Of a DNA stretch of 15,874 nucleotides, positions 5,604 through 12,939 are shown in pieces. A program made the position numbers and the translations under genes. The number at the start of each line of letters is the position of its first letter. Positions within the stretch are counted from its first letter, which is position 1. The stretch is from JAEZVV01 sp036652035 (lineage in GTDB: Bacteria; Pseudomonadota; Gammaproteobacteria; Burkholderiales; Burkholderiaceae_F): positions 1-15,874 of the forward strand of contig JAVVWR010000064.1 of the NCBI GenBank assembly GCA_036652035.1, given 5' to 3'. The notes under the pieces were generated by a model that saw nothing but the letters and a program-made list of their open reading frames with translations, did not search any database and was not told the DNA's origin.

Positions 5604-7067
5604 ATGACTCAAGGCTACCGTCCGCTGCGCCTGCGCCCGGCTGTTGCTGCCACACTGGCGGCGCTCGCGCTGGCGACCGCGGCGCTGCCCGCTGGCGCGC
5701 AGGGCAACCCCACCGCCGGCAGTACCACCGCTCCCGCCGAAGAGGCTCGCACCGCGGCCGCGCAAGCGGCGCTTCAAGCCCAGGCCGCGGGCATCACCGA
5801 CAATCTGCTGACGATCTGGCGCGAAGCCCTGGCCAATGACGCGAGCTTCGCCTCGGCCCGCTACCAGGCCCAGGCCAACATCGAAAAGACGCCGCAGGCG
5901 CGCGCCGCGCTGCTGCCGCAGCTGGGTCTGACAGCCGCGGCAACCCGGACCCTGTCCGACCTCGACTTTCCGCGCGCCCTCGGCGGCGGCCAGGAAAGTT
6001 ACGGCAGCTACAACGGCGGCCTGCAACTGGTGGCGCCGATCTACCGGCCGCAGAACTGGGAGACCTATGAGCAGAGCAAGCTCTTCGTGTTCCAGAGCGA
6101 GACCCAACTCGCCGCCACCCGCCAGGACCTGGTGCTGCGCACGGCGACAGCCTACTTCGGCGTACTCGCCGCGCGCGACCAACTGCTCTACCTGGAAGCG
6201 GCCAAGAAAGCGACACTCGAACAGCTGGCTCAGGCCAAGCGCGAGTTCGAGGTCGGCACCAAGACCATCATCGACACCAACGAAGCGCAGGCGCGTTACG
6301 ACCAGATCAATGCGCAGGAACAAGTGGCATTGGGCCAGTTGCTGGTCGCTCGCAGCCAGCTGCAAAGCCTGATCGGCCGCGAACCCGGCTCGCTCTCGCC
6401 GCTGCGCGACCGCCCCAACCTGCCCGGCCCGCAGCCGGCCGAGCTGACGCCCTGGGTGAGGTCGGCCGAAGACACCAACTTCAGCGTCCAGATCGCCCGC
6501 GCCGGCACCGAAATCGCCAACCGCGAAGTACAAAAGGCCAAGGACGGCCACAAGCCCACGCTCGACTTCGTGGCGGGCTACAACGGCAGCCGCACCGACG
6601 GCAGCCGCACCGCGCAGGCCTTGACCGACGTCTACAACAATCGCGGCACCAACTGGGGCTTTCAGGTCAACCTGCCGATCTACTCCGGCGGCCTGACCCA
6701 GAGCCGGGTGCGAGAGATGCTGGCGCTCGACGACAAGGCCCGCGCCGACCTTGATCTGGCGCGCCGCTCGGCCGCCAACCTGGCGCGCGATTCCTTCACC
6801 GGCGTGAGCTACGGTCTGTCGCAGGTGAACGCGCTGGAGTCGGCCGAAGTCTCGGCCAAGACCCAGCTCGAATCGACCCAGCTCGGCTACCAGGTGGGGG
6901 TGCGCATTCTGCTCGACGTCTTGAATGCGACCACCCAGCTCTACGCCACCCAGCGCGATCTCAAACAGGCGCGCTACAGCGTGCTGCTGTCGGGCCTCAA
7001 GCTCAAGGCCACCACCGCCTCGCTTGCCGACACCGACCTGACGGCGGTCAACGCCTTGCTGCAGTAA
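5604..7067 (+). CDS. tolC: TolC-family outer-membrane efflux/secretion channel
   Basis: Outer-membrane channel-tunnel protein that completes tripartite efflux pumps and type I secretion systems. It has 487 residues. An N-terminal signal peptide (basic start, Ala/Leu core) has a likely cut after AGA at about residue 32, followed by an Ala-rich linker. The mature domain opens with DNLLTIWREALANDASF, the usual start of a TolC repeat, and contains two outer-membrane efflux protein repeats rich in heptad-like helix (for example QLAQAKREFEVGTKTIIDTNEAQARY in the first). The second repeat has the matching VGVRILLDVLNATTQLY. No partner pump genes are in the window, so it may serve several systems. 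It is last in the operon with the PIMT-like and rhodanese genes, and converges on rmlC. Confidence 0.94.
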   Translation: MTQGYRPLRLRPAVAATLAALALATAALPAGAQGNPTAGSTTAPAEEARTAAAQAALQAQAAGITDNLLTIWREALANDASFASARYQAQANIEKTPQARAALLPQLGLTAAATRTLSDLDFPRALGGGQESYGSYNGGLQLVAPIYRPQNWETYEQSKLFVFQSETQLAATRQDLVLRTATAYFGVLAARDQLLYLEAAKKATLEQLAQAKREFEVGTKTIIDTNEAQARYDQINAQEQVALGQLLVARSQLQSLIGREPGSLSPLRDRPNLPGPQPAELTPWVRSAEDTNFSVQIARAGTEIANREVQKAKDGHKPTLDFVAGYNGSRTDGSRTAQALTDVYNNRGTNWGFQVNLPIYSGGLTQSRVREMLALDDKARADLDLARRSAANLARDSFTGVSYGLSQVNALESAEVSAKTQLESTQLGYQVGVRILLDVLNATTQLYATQRDLKQARYSVLLSGLKLKATTASLADTDLTAVNALLQ

Positions 7068-7072
7068 GCGAC

Positions 7073-7105
7073 TCGAGTGGAGCCGGCCGAGCCGGCTTCA
7101 CTCGA
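7073..7105. terminator. bidirectional hairpin between tolC and rmlC
   Basis: A 15-bp stem (7073-7087 with 7091-7105) with one G-U pair and a 3-base loop lies between the convergent genes, and its right arm runs into the rmlC stop codon and last codons. No T-run follows on either strand. It is the only terminator-like structure between the two operons. It could stop transcription from both sides, or work as an mRNA 3'-end stabiliser with Rho. Confidence 0.6.
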
Positions 7106-7646
7106 AGCAGTCGGCCTGGCTCAGCCAATCGGCGGCGGCGTCCTTCGGCGATAGCGTCGGCGCCTTAGCTAGCGGCCATTCGATGCCGATCGCCGGGTCG
7201 TTCCAGGCGATCGAGCGCTCGAGATCCTTGAACCAGACATCGGTGGTCTTGTAGAGGAACTCGGCGGAATCAGAAAGCGTGACAAAACCGTGGGCGAAAC
7301 CTGGCGGCACCCACAGCTGACGCTGGTTCTCGGCTGACAACACGGCGCCAACCCACTGCCCGAAGGTCGGCGAAGAGCGGCGGATATCGACCGCCACATC
7401 GAACACCTCACCCACCACCACCCGCACCAGCTTGCCTTGCGGATGCGGCGGCAATTGGTAATGCAGGCCACGCAAGACACCTCGCACCGAGCGCGAATGA
7501 TTGTCCTGAACGAAGCGGATCTCGCGCCCGAGCGCGGCATCGAACTTCGCCTGGTTGTAGCTCTCGAAGAAAAACCCGCGTTCGTCGGCCAAGACCGTCG
7601 GCTCGATCAGCTTGACCTCGGCAAGAGCGGTGGCTATCAGTTTCAC
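7098..7646 (-). CDS. rmlC: dTDP-4-dehydrorhamnose 3,5-epimerase RmlC
   Basis: Cupin-fold enzyme for the third step of dTDP-L-rhamnose synthesis, epimerising C3 and C5 of dTDP-4-dehydro-6-deoxyglucose. At 182 residues it has normal length. Motifs seen are DERGFFFES (21-29), the catalytic His 62 in RGLHYQ, Lys 72 in PQGKLVRV, PPGFAHGF and the C-terminal WNDPAIGIEWP. The start is a GTG at 7646 in a GTGA overlap with the end of waaA, which points to translational coupling. It is the last gene of the long operon and is separated from rmlBDA by waaC and waaA. Its stop codon lies in the terminal hairpin. Confidence 0.97.
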   Translation of the reverse strand: MKLIATALAEVKLIEPTVLADERGFFFESYNQAKFDAALGREIRFVQDNHSRSVRGVLRGLHYQLPPHPQGKLVRVVVGEVFDVAVDIRRSSPTFGQWVGAVLSAENQRQLWVPPGFAHGFVTLSDSAEFLYKTTDVWFKDLERSIAWNDPAIGIEWPLAKAPTLSPKDAAADWLSQADCFE

Positions 7647-9013
7647 GACAGTCGCGACGGCGTTGGCAGCAACGATGCTATGCGAGCGACAGTACGCGCC
7701 GTGGCACCACGGTGGGCCGCAGCAAACGAGCGCCCCGCCTCGCTCATGAGCCGACGCTTCGCTGCGTCAGCGCCAATCGCCGCCATCGCGGCCAGGCCGG
7801 CGCCAGCATCCGCCACCTGAACCGCGGCACCAGCGGCCATCGCGTCGGCGGCGGCCTGGGCAAAGTTGTAGACGCTCGGCCCCAACACCAGCGGCGTACC
7901 GATCGCCGCCGGCTCGATCACATTGTGCGAGCCATAGGGCAACAAGCTGCCTCCCATCAGAGCGACATCGGCCAGCGCGTAATACAAAGCCATTTCCCCC
8001 ATCGAATCACCCAACACCAGAATCGGCCCACGTTGCGTCATAAGCGCATCCGGCCAATCGCCGAGTTGCGAGCGGCGCAGCACGGGCCAGCCGCTACCAG
8101 CGAGAAGATCGGCCACCTCATCAAAACGCTGCGGATGACGCGGCACGATCAAAAACAGCGGCCTCGCGCCCCAAAAAATGGAGTCTGACCCCGTTTTTAT
8201 ATGACTCACATCGGAGGCTGATAAATCGGGGTCAGACTCCATTTTTCTTTGGAGCGCGGCGAGAATCAGCGCTTCCTCGCCCTCGCGAGTGCTGGCAAAC
8301 AGCCAGACCGGCCGGGCGATCGCCTTGCGCCACGCATGGCCGCGCTCGAGTTGCGCGGCGTCAGGGGTGAAATCAAATTTGACGTTGCCAAGCACCTCGA
8401 CCGCGCTCGCGCCTGAGGCGATCAAGCGTTCGGCATCGCCAGCGGTCTGCGCCAGCACCAGCGAAAAGTTCTGCGCCGCTTCGCGCATCAAGTGCGGCGT
8501 TCGCAGCGCCTTGGCGAGCGACTTCTCGGACAAGCGCGCGTTGGCGAGCACCATCGGCACGCCCTGTTGCCGCGCAATCGCCAGCAGGTTGGGCCAGACC
8601 TCGGTTTCCATCACGATCCCGACTCGCGGCGAAACAGCCCGCAGAAAGCGCCGAACCGCAAACGGCAAGTCGTACGGCAGATAGCACTGGCTGACTTGAC
8701 CGGGATACGACTTGACGATTGCCGCGCCGGTCTCGCGCCCGGTTGGCGTCATGTGGGTGAGCAAAATGTGGTGATCGGGCCAGGCGCTCAGCAGCGCCGC
8801 CACCAGCGGCTGCGCGGCACGAGTCTCACCGACCGACACCGCATGCAGCCAGATCAGCGGCCGATCAAAGCGCGGATACCGCGCCCAGCCAAAGCGCTCG
8901 CCCCAATGGCGGCGGTAATCGGGCTGCCTGCGCGAGCGCCACAGCAAGTAGAGCGCCGCCAAAGGTGCGATCAGACCAACCAAGACCGTGTAGAAGAAGC
9001 GGGCGCGACTCAT
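7643..9013 (-). CDS. waaA: Kdo transferase WaaA carrying an in-frame palindromic insert
   Basis: Membrane-anchored GT-B glycosyltransferase (GT30) that transfers Kdo from CMP-Kdo to lipid IVA, the first step of LPS core assembly. A short N-terminal membrane anchor (about 6-25) is followed by RHWGERFG with the catalytic Glu at 39. The second half holds the CMP-Kdo site around PYGSHNVIEP (359-368) and IVPRHPQRF. The length is 456 residues, about 25 more than I expect. The excess is at about 256-281, encoded by a palindromic repeat (8174-8246) placed between the helix after STREGEE and the strand FLIVPRHP. All key motifs on both sides are intact and the frame is open, so the gene is probably functional. 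ATG 9013 overlaps the waaC stop as ATGA. Confidence 0.95.
   Translation of the reverse strand: MSRARFFYTVLVGLIAPLAALYLLWRSRRQPDYRRHWGERFGWARYPRFDRPLIWLHAVSVGETRAAQPLVAALLSAWPDHHILLTHMTPTGRETGAAIVKSYPGQVSQCYLPYDLPFAVRRFLRAVSPRVGIVMETEVWPNLLAIARQQGVPMVLANARLSEKSLAKALRTPHLMREAAQNFSLVLAQTAGDAERLIASGASAVEVLGNVKFDFTPDAAQLERGHAWRKAIARPVWLFASTREGEEALILAALQRKMESDPDLSASDVSHIKTGSDSIFWGARPLFLIVPRHPQRFDEVADLLAGSGWPVLRRSQLGDWPDALMTQRGPILVLGDSMGEMALYYALADVALMGGSLLPYGSHNVIEPAAIGTPLVLGPSVYNFAQAAADAMAAGAAVQVADAGAGLAAMAAIGADAAKRRLMSEAGRSFAAAHRGATARTVARIASLLPTPSRLS
8174..8246. repeat. palindromic REP/MITE-like element inside waaA
   Basis: Perfect 20-bp inverted arms at 8174-8193 and 8227-8246 (plus-strand left arm AAAAATGGAGTCTGACCCCG) enclose a 33-bp centre. 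The arm core GGGGTCAGACTCCATTTTT is one I recall as a dispersed repeat in many proteobacterial genomes, often near REP-associated (RAYT) transposases; that is memory, not a search. On the waaA strand two of three frames contain stops and the gene uses the only open one. No transposase and no obvious target duplication are visible. The exact borders are uncertain by one or two bases; about 75 bp would keep the frame. Confidence 0.85.
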
Positions 9014-9960
9014 GCCAGCACGCGCTCGCAAGCCGCGATCACCTCGGCGGTCAGCGGTTGAACATTGACGCCGCCCAGGCTTGCCACCGGGCCATCGCCC
9101 ACCAGAGCGACCCGCTCGAGCGGGTAGTCACAGAAAATTCCCACGCAAGGGCGACCCAGCGCCGCGCCCAGGTGGGTCAAGCCGGTATCAAGGCCCACCA
9201 CCAATCGCGCCCCGCTCAGGCTCGCCGCAATGGCATCGAGCCCCGCGCGCGGCGCGACCACGGCGCCATCGATCTGGGCGGCGATCCGCCGCGCCCGTTC
9301 ACCTTCCGCGGGCGAGCCCCAGTACAACAGGCTGCGCATTCCCTGCGCGGCGAGCCATCGCCCCAGCTCCACCCAGCGTTCCTCGGGCCACAGCTTGGTG
9401 GCTCGGCTGGCATTGACGAGCAAGACCGCGGAGTCCCCTTCGCACACCCGCGCGGGTGTCGCCCTGGCCTTGAGGTCAAAGCGTGGCGGCCCGGCCAGCT
9501 CGTACCCCAGCGCCTGCGCCGCCAGTTCGCGGCAGCGCTGCAAGGCCGGCAGTTCGTAAGCAATGGAAAAGCTGCGCTGATAGAACCACGGCGCGATCCG
9601 CTCGCGCGCAGATCCGGTCGCAAAACCCGCCACCGGCGCGCCCGCCCAGCGCGACACGAGCGCGCTCTTGAGAAGACCCTGGCAGTCGATCACCAGATCG
9701 TATCGAGCGGCCCTCAACTCCCCGCGAGCGGTATCGAGCTCACGCCAGGTCGAGCAACTCAACAGCTGCTTGCGCCAGCGCCGCAGCGCCACGCGGCGCA
9801 CTTCTCGCACATGCGTGCTCATGCGCGGCAGGGCGGCGAAACTTTCTTCGCACACCCAGTCGATCACGGCATCCGGCCGGGCGCGGGCAATGTCGGAGAC
9901 CATCGGCAGCGCATGCACGATGTCTCCCATCGAGGAAGTCTTGACGATCAGGATTCGCAT
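9010..9960 (-). CDS. waaC: LPS heptosyltransferase I WaaC
   Basis: GT-B glycosyltransferase (GT9) that adds the first L-glycero-D-manno-heptose to Kdo2-lipid A at the cytoplasmic face of the inner membrane. The 316 residues match the family. It begins with the typical MRILIVKTSSMGDIVHALP, has ASRATKLWPEERW in the donor domain, and carries the signature VVGLDTGLTHLGAALGRP near the C-terminus. The stop overlaps the waaA start as ATGA. Upstream, 87 bp separate it from rmlA, the largest gap in the operon, so an internal promoter is possible. A paralogous heptosyltransferase (WaaF-like) is less likely given the N-terminus and the waaA neighbour. Confidence 0.95.
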   Translation of the reverse strand: MRILIVKTSSMGDIVHALPMVSDIARARPDAVIDWVCEESFAALPRMSTHVREVRRVALRRWRKQLLSCSTWRELDTARGELRAARYDLVIDCQGLLKSALVSRWAGAPVAGFATGSARERIAPWFYQRSFSIAYELPALQRCRELAAQALGYELAGPPRFDLKARATPARVCEGDSAVLLVNASRATKLWPEERWVELGRWLAAQGMRSLLYWGSPAEGERARRIAAQIDGAVVAPRAGLDAIAASLSGARLVVGLDTGLTHLGAALGRPCVGIFCDYPLERVALVGDGPVASLGGVNVQPLTAEVIAACERVLA

Positions 9961-10047
9961 GCCGATAGCAACAGTAGAAAGACCCCGCAGTTTTGCACGC
10001 CCCGATCCAATGCCTGCCTCATTCGGCTCGCATCCGCGCGCAAGCCC
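9961..10047 (-). other. rmlA-waaC intergenic gap with a weak hairpin
   Basis: An 87-bp non-coding stretch in an otherwise overlapping operon. Just after the rmlA stop, GGCTCGC (10025-10031) and GCAAGCC (10040-10046) can form a 7-bp stem with one G-U pair and an 8-base loop. No T-run follows. I see no convincing promoter hexamers for waaC. Confidence 0.35.
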
Positions 10048-10929
10048 TCAATCAGCGCGCTCGCGCAGCAGGCGAAGAAGGTATTGACCATAAGAGCTCT
10101 GCTGCATCGGCACGGCCAGCCGTTCAAGCTGGGCGGCGTCGATCCAGCCATGACGGAAGGCGATTTCCTCCGGGCAAGCGACTTTCAGACCCTGGCGTCG
10201 CTCGAGGGTTGCAATGAACTGGCTGGCGTCGAGCAGACTGTCGTGAGTCCCGGTATCGAGCCACGCATGACCGCGCCCGAGCCGCTCGACGCTCAAGCGC
10301 CCCCGCTCCAGGTAGTGCCGGTTGATATCGGTGATCTCAAGCTCGCCACGCGGGCTGGGCACGAGGCTCGCCGCGATGTCGCAAACCTCGGCGTCATAGA
10401 AGTAGAGCCCGGTGACCGCGTAGGAACTTTTGGCTTGAGCCGGTTTTTCCTCGATGCTCACGGCCCGGCCCTGACCGTCGAACTCGACCACGCCGTAACG
10501 CTCGGGGTCATGCACATGGTAGGCAAACACCGTGGCGCCACAGACCCGCTCACTGACCGCTCGCAGCCTCGGCGCGAAGTCATGGCCGTAGAACAGGTTG
10601 TCGCCCAGCACCATCGCACTGGGAGCGCCACCAAGAAAATCGCGCCCAAGGATGAAAGCCTGCGCCAGCCCCGCGGGACGAGGCTGAACGCAATAGTCGA
10701 TCGCCAGCCCCCATTGGTGGCCATCGCCCAGAAGCTGCTGAAAACGTGGCGTGTCCTGCGGCGTGCTGATCAAGAGAATGTCGCGGATCCCCGCCAGCAT
10801 CAGCGTGCTGAGCGGGTAATAGACCATCGGCTTGTCGTAGACCGGCAGCAACTGCTTGCTGATCGCCAGCGTTGCCGGATGCAGCCGGGTTCCGCTGCCA
10901 CCGGCCAGCACGATGCCTTTGCGTTTCAT
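10048..10929 (-). CDS. rmlA: glucose-1-phosphate thymidylyltransferase RmlA
   Basis: First enzyme of dTDP-L-rhamnose synthesis: dTTP and glucose-1-P give dTDP-glucose and PPi. It has 293 residues, the usual size. The nucleotidyltransferase signature LAGGSGTRL (8-16) and SKQLLPVYDKPM (24-35) are followed by VLGDNLFYGHDF with its metal-binding Asp, and by EEKP and WLDTGTHDSL. The start is ATG 10929, in an ATGA overlap with the rmlD stop; the frame is open upstream but only inside rmlD. Its substrate is supplied by the phosphohexomutase at the head of the same operon. Allosteric inhibition by dTDP-rhamnose is known for the family. Confidence 0.97.
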   Translation of the reverse strand: MKRKGIVLAGGSGTRLHPATLAISKQLLPVYDKPMVYYPLSTLMLAGIRDILLISTPQDTPRFQQLLGDGHQWGLAIDYCVQPRPAGLAQAFILGRDFLGGAPSAMVLGDNLFYGHDFAPRLRAVSERVCGATVFAYHVHDPERYGVVEFDGQGRAVSIEEKPAQAKSSYAVTGLYFYDAEVCDIAASLVPSPRGELEITDINRHYLERGRLSVERLGRGHAWLDTGTHDSLLDASQFIATLERRQGLKVACPEEIAFRHGWIDAAQLERLAVPMQQSSYGQYLLRLLRERAD

Positions 10930-11852
10930 GCCACCCCTTTTCGCGGCACCACGCCGGACTCGATCCACTCGGCAATCACGCGCTCGACGCCGGCCTGCCA
11001 CGGAGGCAGAACGAGATCGAACGCCGCTTCCAGGCGGCGCGAGTCAAGCCGCGCATCGAGCGGTCGGGCGGCCGGCGCCGGATACGCTGCCGAGGCTATC
11101 GGCGTGATCGCCGGCGGCGTCAAACGCAAGGCCGCGCCCTGCGCCAGCGCCGTGGCCACCACAAAGCGCGCCAGATCGCAGCGCGACACCGCTCCCGCCG
11201 CGCTCAAGTGATACGTGCCGCCCAGCGCCGGCCGCTGCGCCAGCGCACGAACCGCGTGCGCAGTGACATCGGCGATCAACTCCGCGCCGGTGGGGGCGCC
11301 GAGTTGATCGGCCACCACCTCGATCGAATCTCGAACCGCTGCCAGGCGCAGCACGCTGCGAACAAAGCTCTCGCCGCGCGCCGCGTAGACCCCGCCGGTG
11401 CGAAGAATCAGATGGCGGCAGCCGCGGGCACGGATCGCCGCCTCGCCCGCCAGCTTGCTGCGGCCATAGACGTTGATCGGAGCAGGAATGGCATCCTCGT
11501 CGTACGGCGCGCCAGCGCTGCCGTCGAACACGTAATCGGTCGAGTAATGCACCAGGGTCGAACCCGCATCCGCCGCGGCTTGGGCCATGGCCGCCACCGC
11601 CGTGACGTTGACGAGGCACGCCTGTTCCGGCTCGGACTCGGCCCGATCAACCGCGGTATAGGCGGCCGCATTGACGACCCAGCGTGGCCGCAGCGCTCGC
11701 ACCATCGCCGCCAAGGCCTGGGGTCGGGCCAGATCGCCCCACGCGCCATCCGCCTCGCCGCGGCCCGGTGCGATGACCTCGCCCAGAGGGGCCAGGGCGC
11801 GCCGCAGTTCCCACCCCAGCTTGCCCTGGCCGCCGAAAAGAAAAATCGTCAT
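10926..11852 (-). CDS. rmlD: dTDP-4-dehydrorhamnose reductase RmlD
   Basis: Last enzyme of the pathway, reducing dTDP-4-dehydro-L-rhamnose to dTDP-L-rhamnose with NAD(P)H. It has 308 residues and a short-chain dehydrogenase fold. The Rossmann glycine motif GGQGKLG (7-13) is a little unlike the common GxxGQVG. AAYTAVDRAE, STDYVFDG and the catalytic YGRSK (YxxxK) are all present. The start ATG 11852 overlaps the rmlB stop (ATGA). An earlier in-frame start would extend into rmlB and lacks family support. The C-terminal third is rich in Ala and Arg, but the substrate-binding LGAPT is conserved. Confidence 0.95.
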   Translation of the reverse strand: MTIFLFGGQGKLGWELRRALAPLGEVIAPGRGEADGAWGDLARPQALAAMVRALRPRWVVNAAAYTAVDRAESEPEQACLVNVTAVAAMAQAAADAGSTLVHYSTDYVFDGSAGAPYDEDAIPAPINVYGRSKLAGEAAIRARGCRHLILRTGGVYAARGESFVRSVLRLAAVRDSIEVVADQLGAPTGAELIADVTAHAVRALAQRPALGGTYHLSAAGAVSRCDLARFVVATALAQGAALRLTPPAITPIASAAYPAPAARPLDARLDSRRLEAAFDLVLPPWQAGVERVIAEWIESGVVPRKGVA

Positions 11853-12928
11853 CGTGGTTTGACGCCGCCGCGGCCTTGACCGTAGTTCAGGGCGATCCAC
11901 TCGCGGTAAGCACCGCTGCGCACATCGGCCACCCAGCCGGGGTGATCGAGATACCACTGCACCGTCTTGCGCAGACCGCTGGCAAAAGTCTCGGCGCGAA
12001 CCCAGCCGAGTTCGCGCTCGATCTTGCTGGAATCGACGGCGTAACGGCGATCGTGACCGGGGCGGTCGGCGACGAACTCGATCTGATCGGCGTAGCGCCC
12101 AGCCGCCTTGGGGTGGAGCTCGTCAAGCACGGCACACACCGTCTCGGCCACCTCACGATTAGTGAGCTCGCAGCCGCCGCCGACGTGATAGACCTCGCCC
12201 ACCCGGCCGCGCGCCAGCACCGCGCGGATCGCCGCGCAATGGTCGGCGACGAACAACCAATCGCGCACCTGCTCGCCATCGCCATACAGCGGCAAGGACT
12301 TCCCTTCGAGCGCACGCAGGATCAGCAGCGGAATCAGCTTCTCCGGGAACTGGCGCGGACCGTAGTTGTTGCTGCAGTTGAGCGTCACGGTGGGCAAGCC
12401 GTAGGTGCGATGCCACGCCCGCACCAGATGGTCGCTGGCCGCCTTGCTCGCGGCATAAGGGCTGTTGGGCGCATATGCCCGGGTCTCGGTAACCGGCGGC
12501 TCGCCCGGCGCCAAGGCGCCATAGACCTCGTCGGTCGAAATGTGCACCCAGCGGAACTCGTCGCGGCGGGCATCATCGAGCCGCTCCCAGTACGCGCGGC
12601 TGGCCTCCAGCAGCGCGAAGCTGCCATCGATGTTGCTGCGGATGAAATCGTCCGGCCCCAGGATGCTGCGATCGACGTGGCTCTCGGCGGCGAAATGAAC
12701 GATGGCACGCGGCCGCAGACGGTGCATCAAGGCCAGGACTTCATCGCGCGCCACGATATCGAGCGGGTGGAACGAGCAATCGCTGCGCTCGCTCAGCCCG
12801 GCCAAGTTGGCGAGATTGCCGGCATAGCCGAGCTTGTCGAGCACGGCCACCGGCTCACCATCAAGCGCCAGCCACGCCGTGGCGAAATTGGAGCCGATGA
12901 AGCCCGCGCCGCCGGTAATCAGAATCAT
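11849..12928 (-). CDS. rmlB: dTDP-glucose 4,6-dehydratase RmlB
   Basis: NAD-dependent extended SDR enzyme converting dTDP-glucose to dTDP-4-dehydro-6-deoxyglucose. It has 359 residues. The NAD motif TGGAGFIGSN is at 5-14, FAAESHVDRS follows, the dehydratase triad STDEVYG is present, YAASK is the catalytic YxxxK, and the substrate segment LNCSNNYGPRQFPEKLIPL is intact. I chose ATG 12928 (MILITGGAG) by family N-terminus; it lies 11 nt after the pgi stop with GAGTGG upstream. A TTG at 12943 would give a TTGA overlap with pgi, echoing the other junctions of this operon, and add five residues. Identity is certain, the start fairly so. Confidence 0.97.
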   Translation of the reverse strand: MILITGGAGFIGSNFATAWLALDGEPVAVLDKLGYAGNLANLAGLSERSDCSFHPLDIVARDEVLALMHRLRPRAIVHFAAESHVDRSILGPDDFIRSNIDGSFALLEASRAYWERLDDARRDEFRWVHISTDEVYGALAPGEPPVTETRAYAPNSPYAASKAASDHLVRAWHRTYGLPTVTLNCSNNYGPRQFPEKLIPLLILRALEGKSLPLYGDGEQVRDWLFVADHCAAIRAVLARGRVGEVYHVGGGCELTNREVAETVCAVLDELHPKAAGRYADQIEFVADRPGHDRRYAVDSSKIERELGWVRAETFASGLRKTVQWYLDHPGWVADVRSGAYREWIALNYGQGRGGVKPR

Positions 12929-12939
12929 CGCCGCGCCAC

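Noticed and set aside
7068..7646. Rhamnose or LPS region as a horizontally acquired island
   Set aside because: Base composition and codon style match the neighbours, and no integrase, IS or tRNA-linked boundary is seen near the cluster. The tRNA is at 2.7 kb and separated by core genes.
8174..8246. Element as a CRISPR repeat pair, attachment site or IS end
   Set aside because: There are only two inverted arms with a 33-bp centre, no array, no integrase or transposase and no clear target duplication. A palindromic repeat element explains it better.
7643..9013. waaA as a pseudogene disrupted by the insert
   Set aside because: The frame is continuous, motifs on both sides are intact, and the gene still overlaps its neighbours normally.
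8965..11211. 748-codon open frame on the plus strand opposite waaC and rmlA
   Set aside because: It spans several well-identified genes on the other strand and its translation has no recognisable domain. Long antisense frames are common in GC-rich DNA with strong codon bias.
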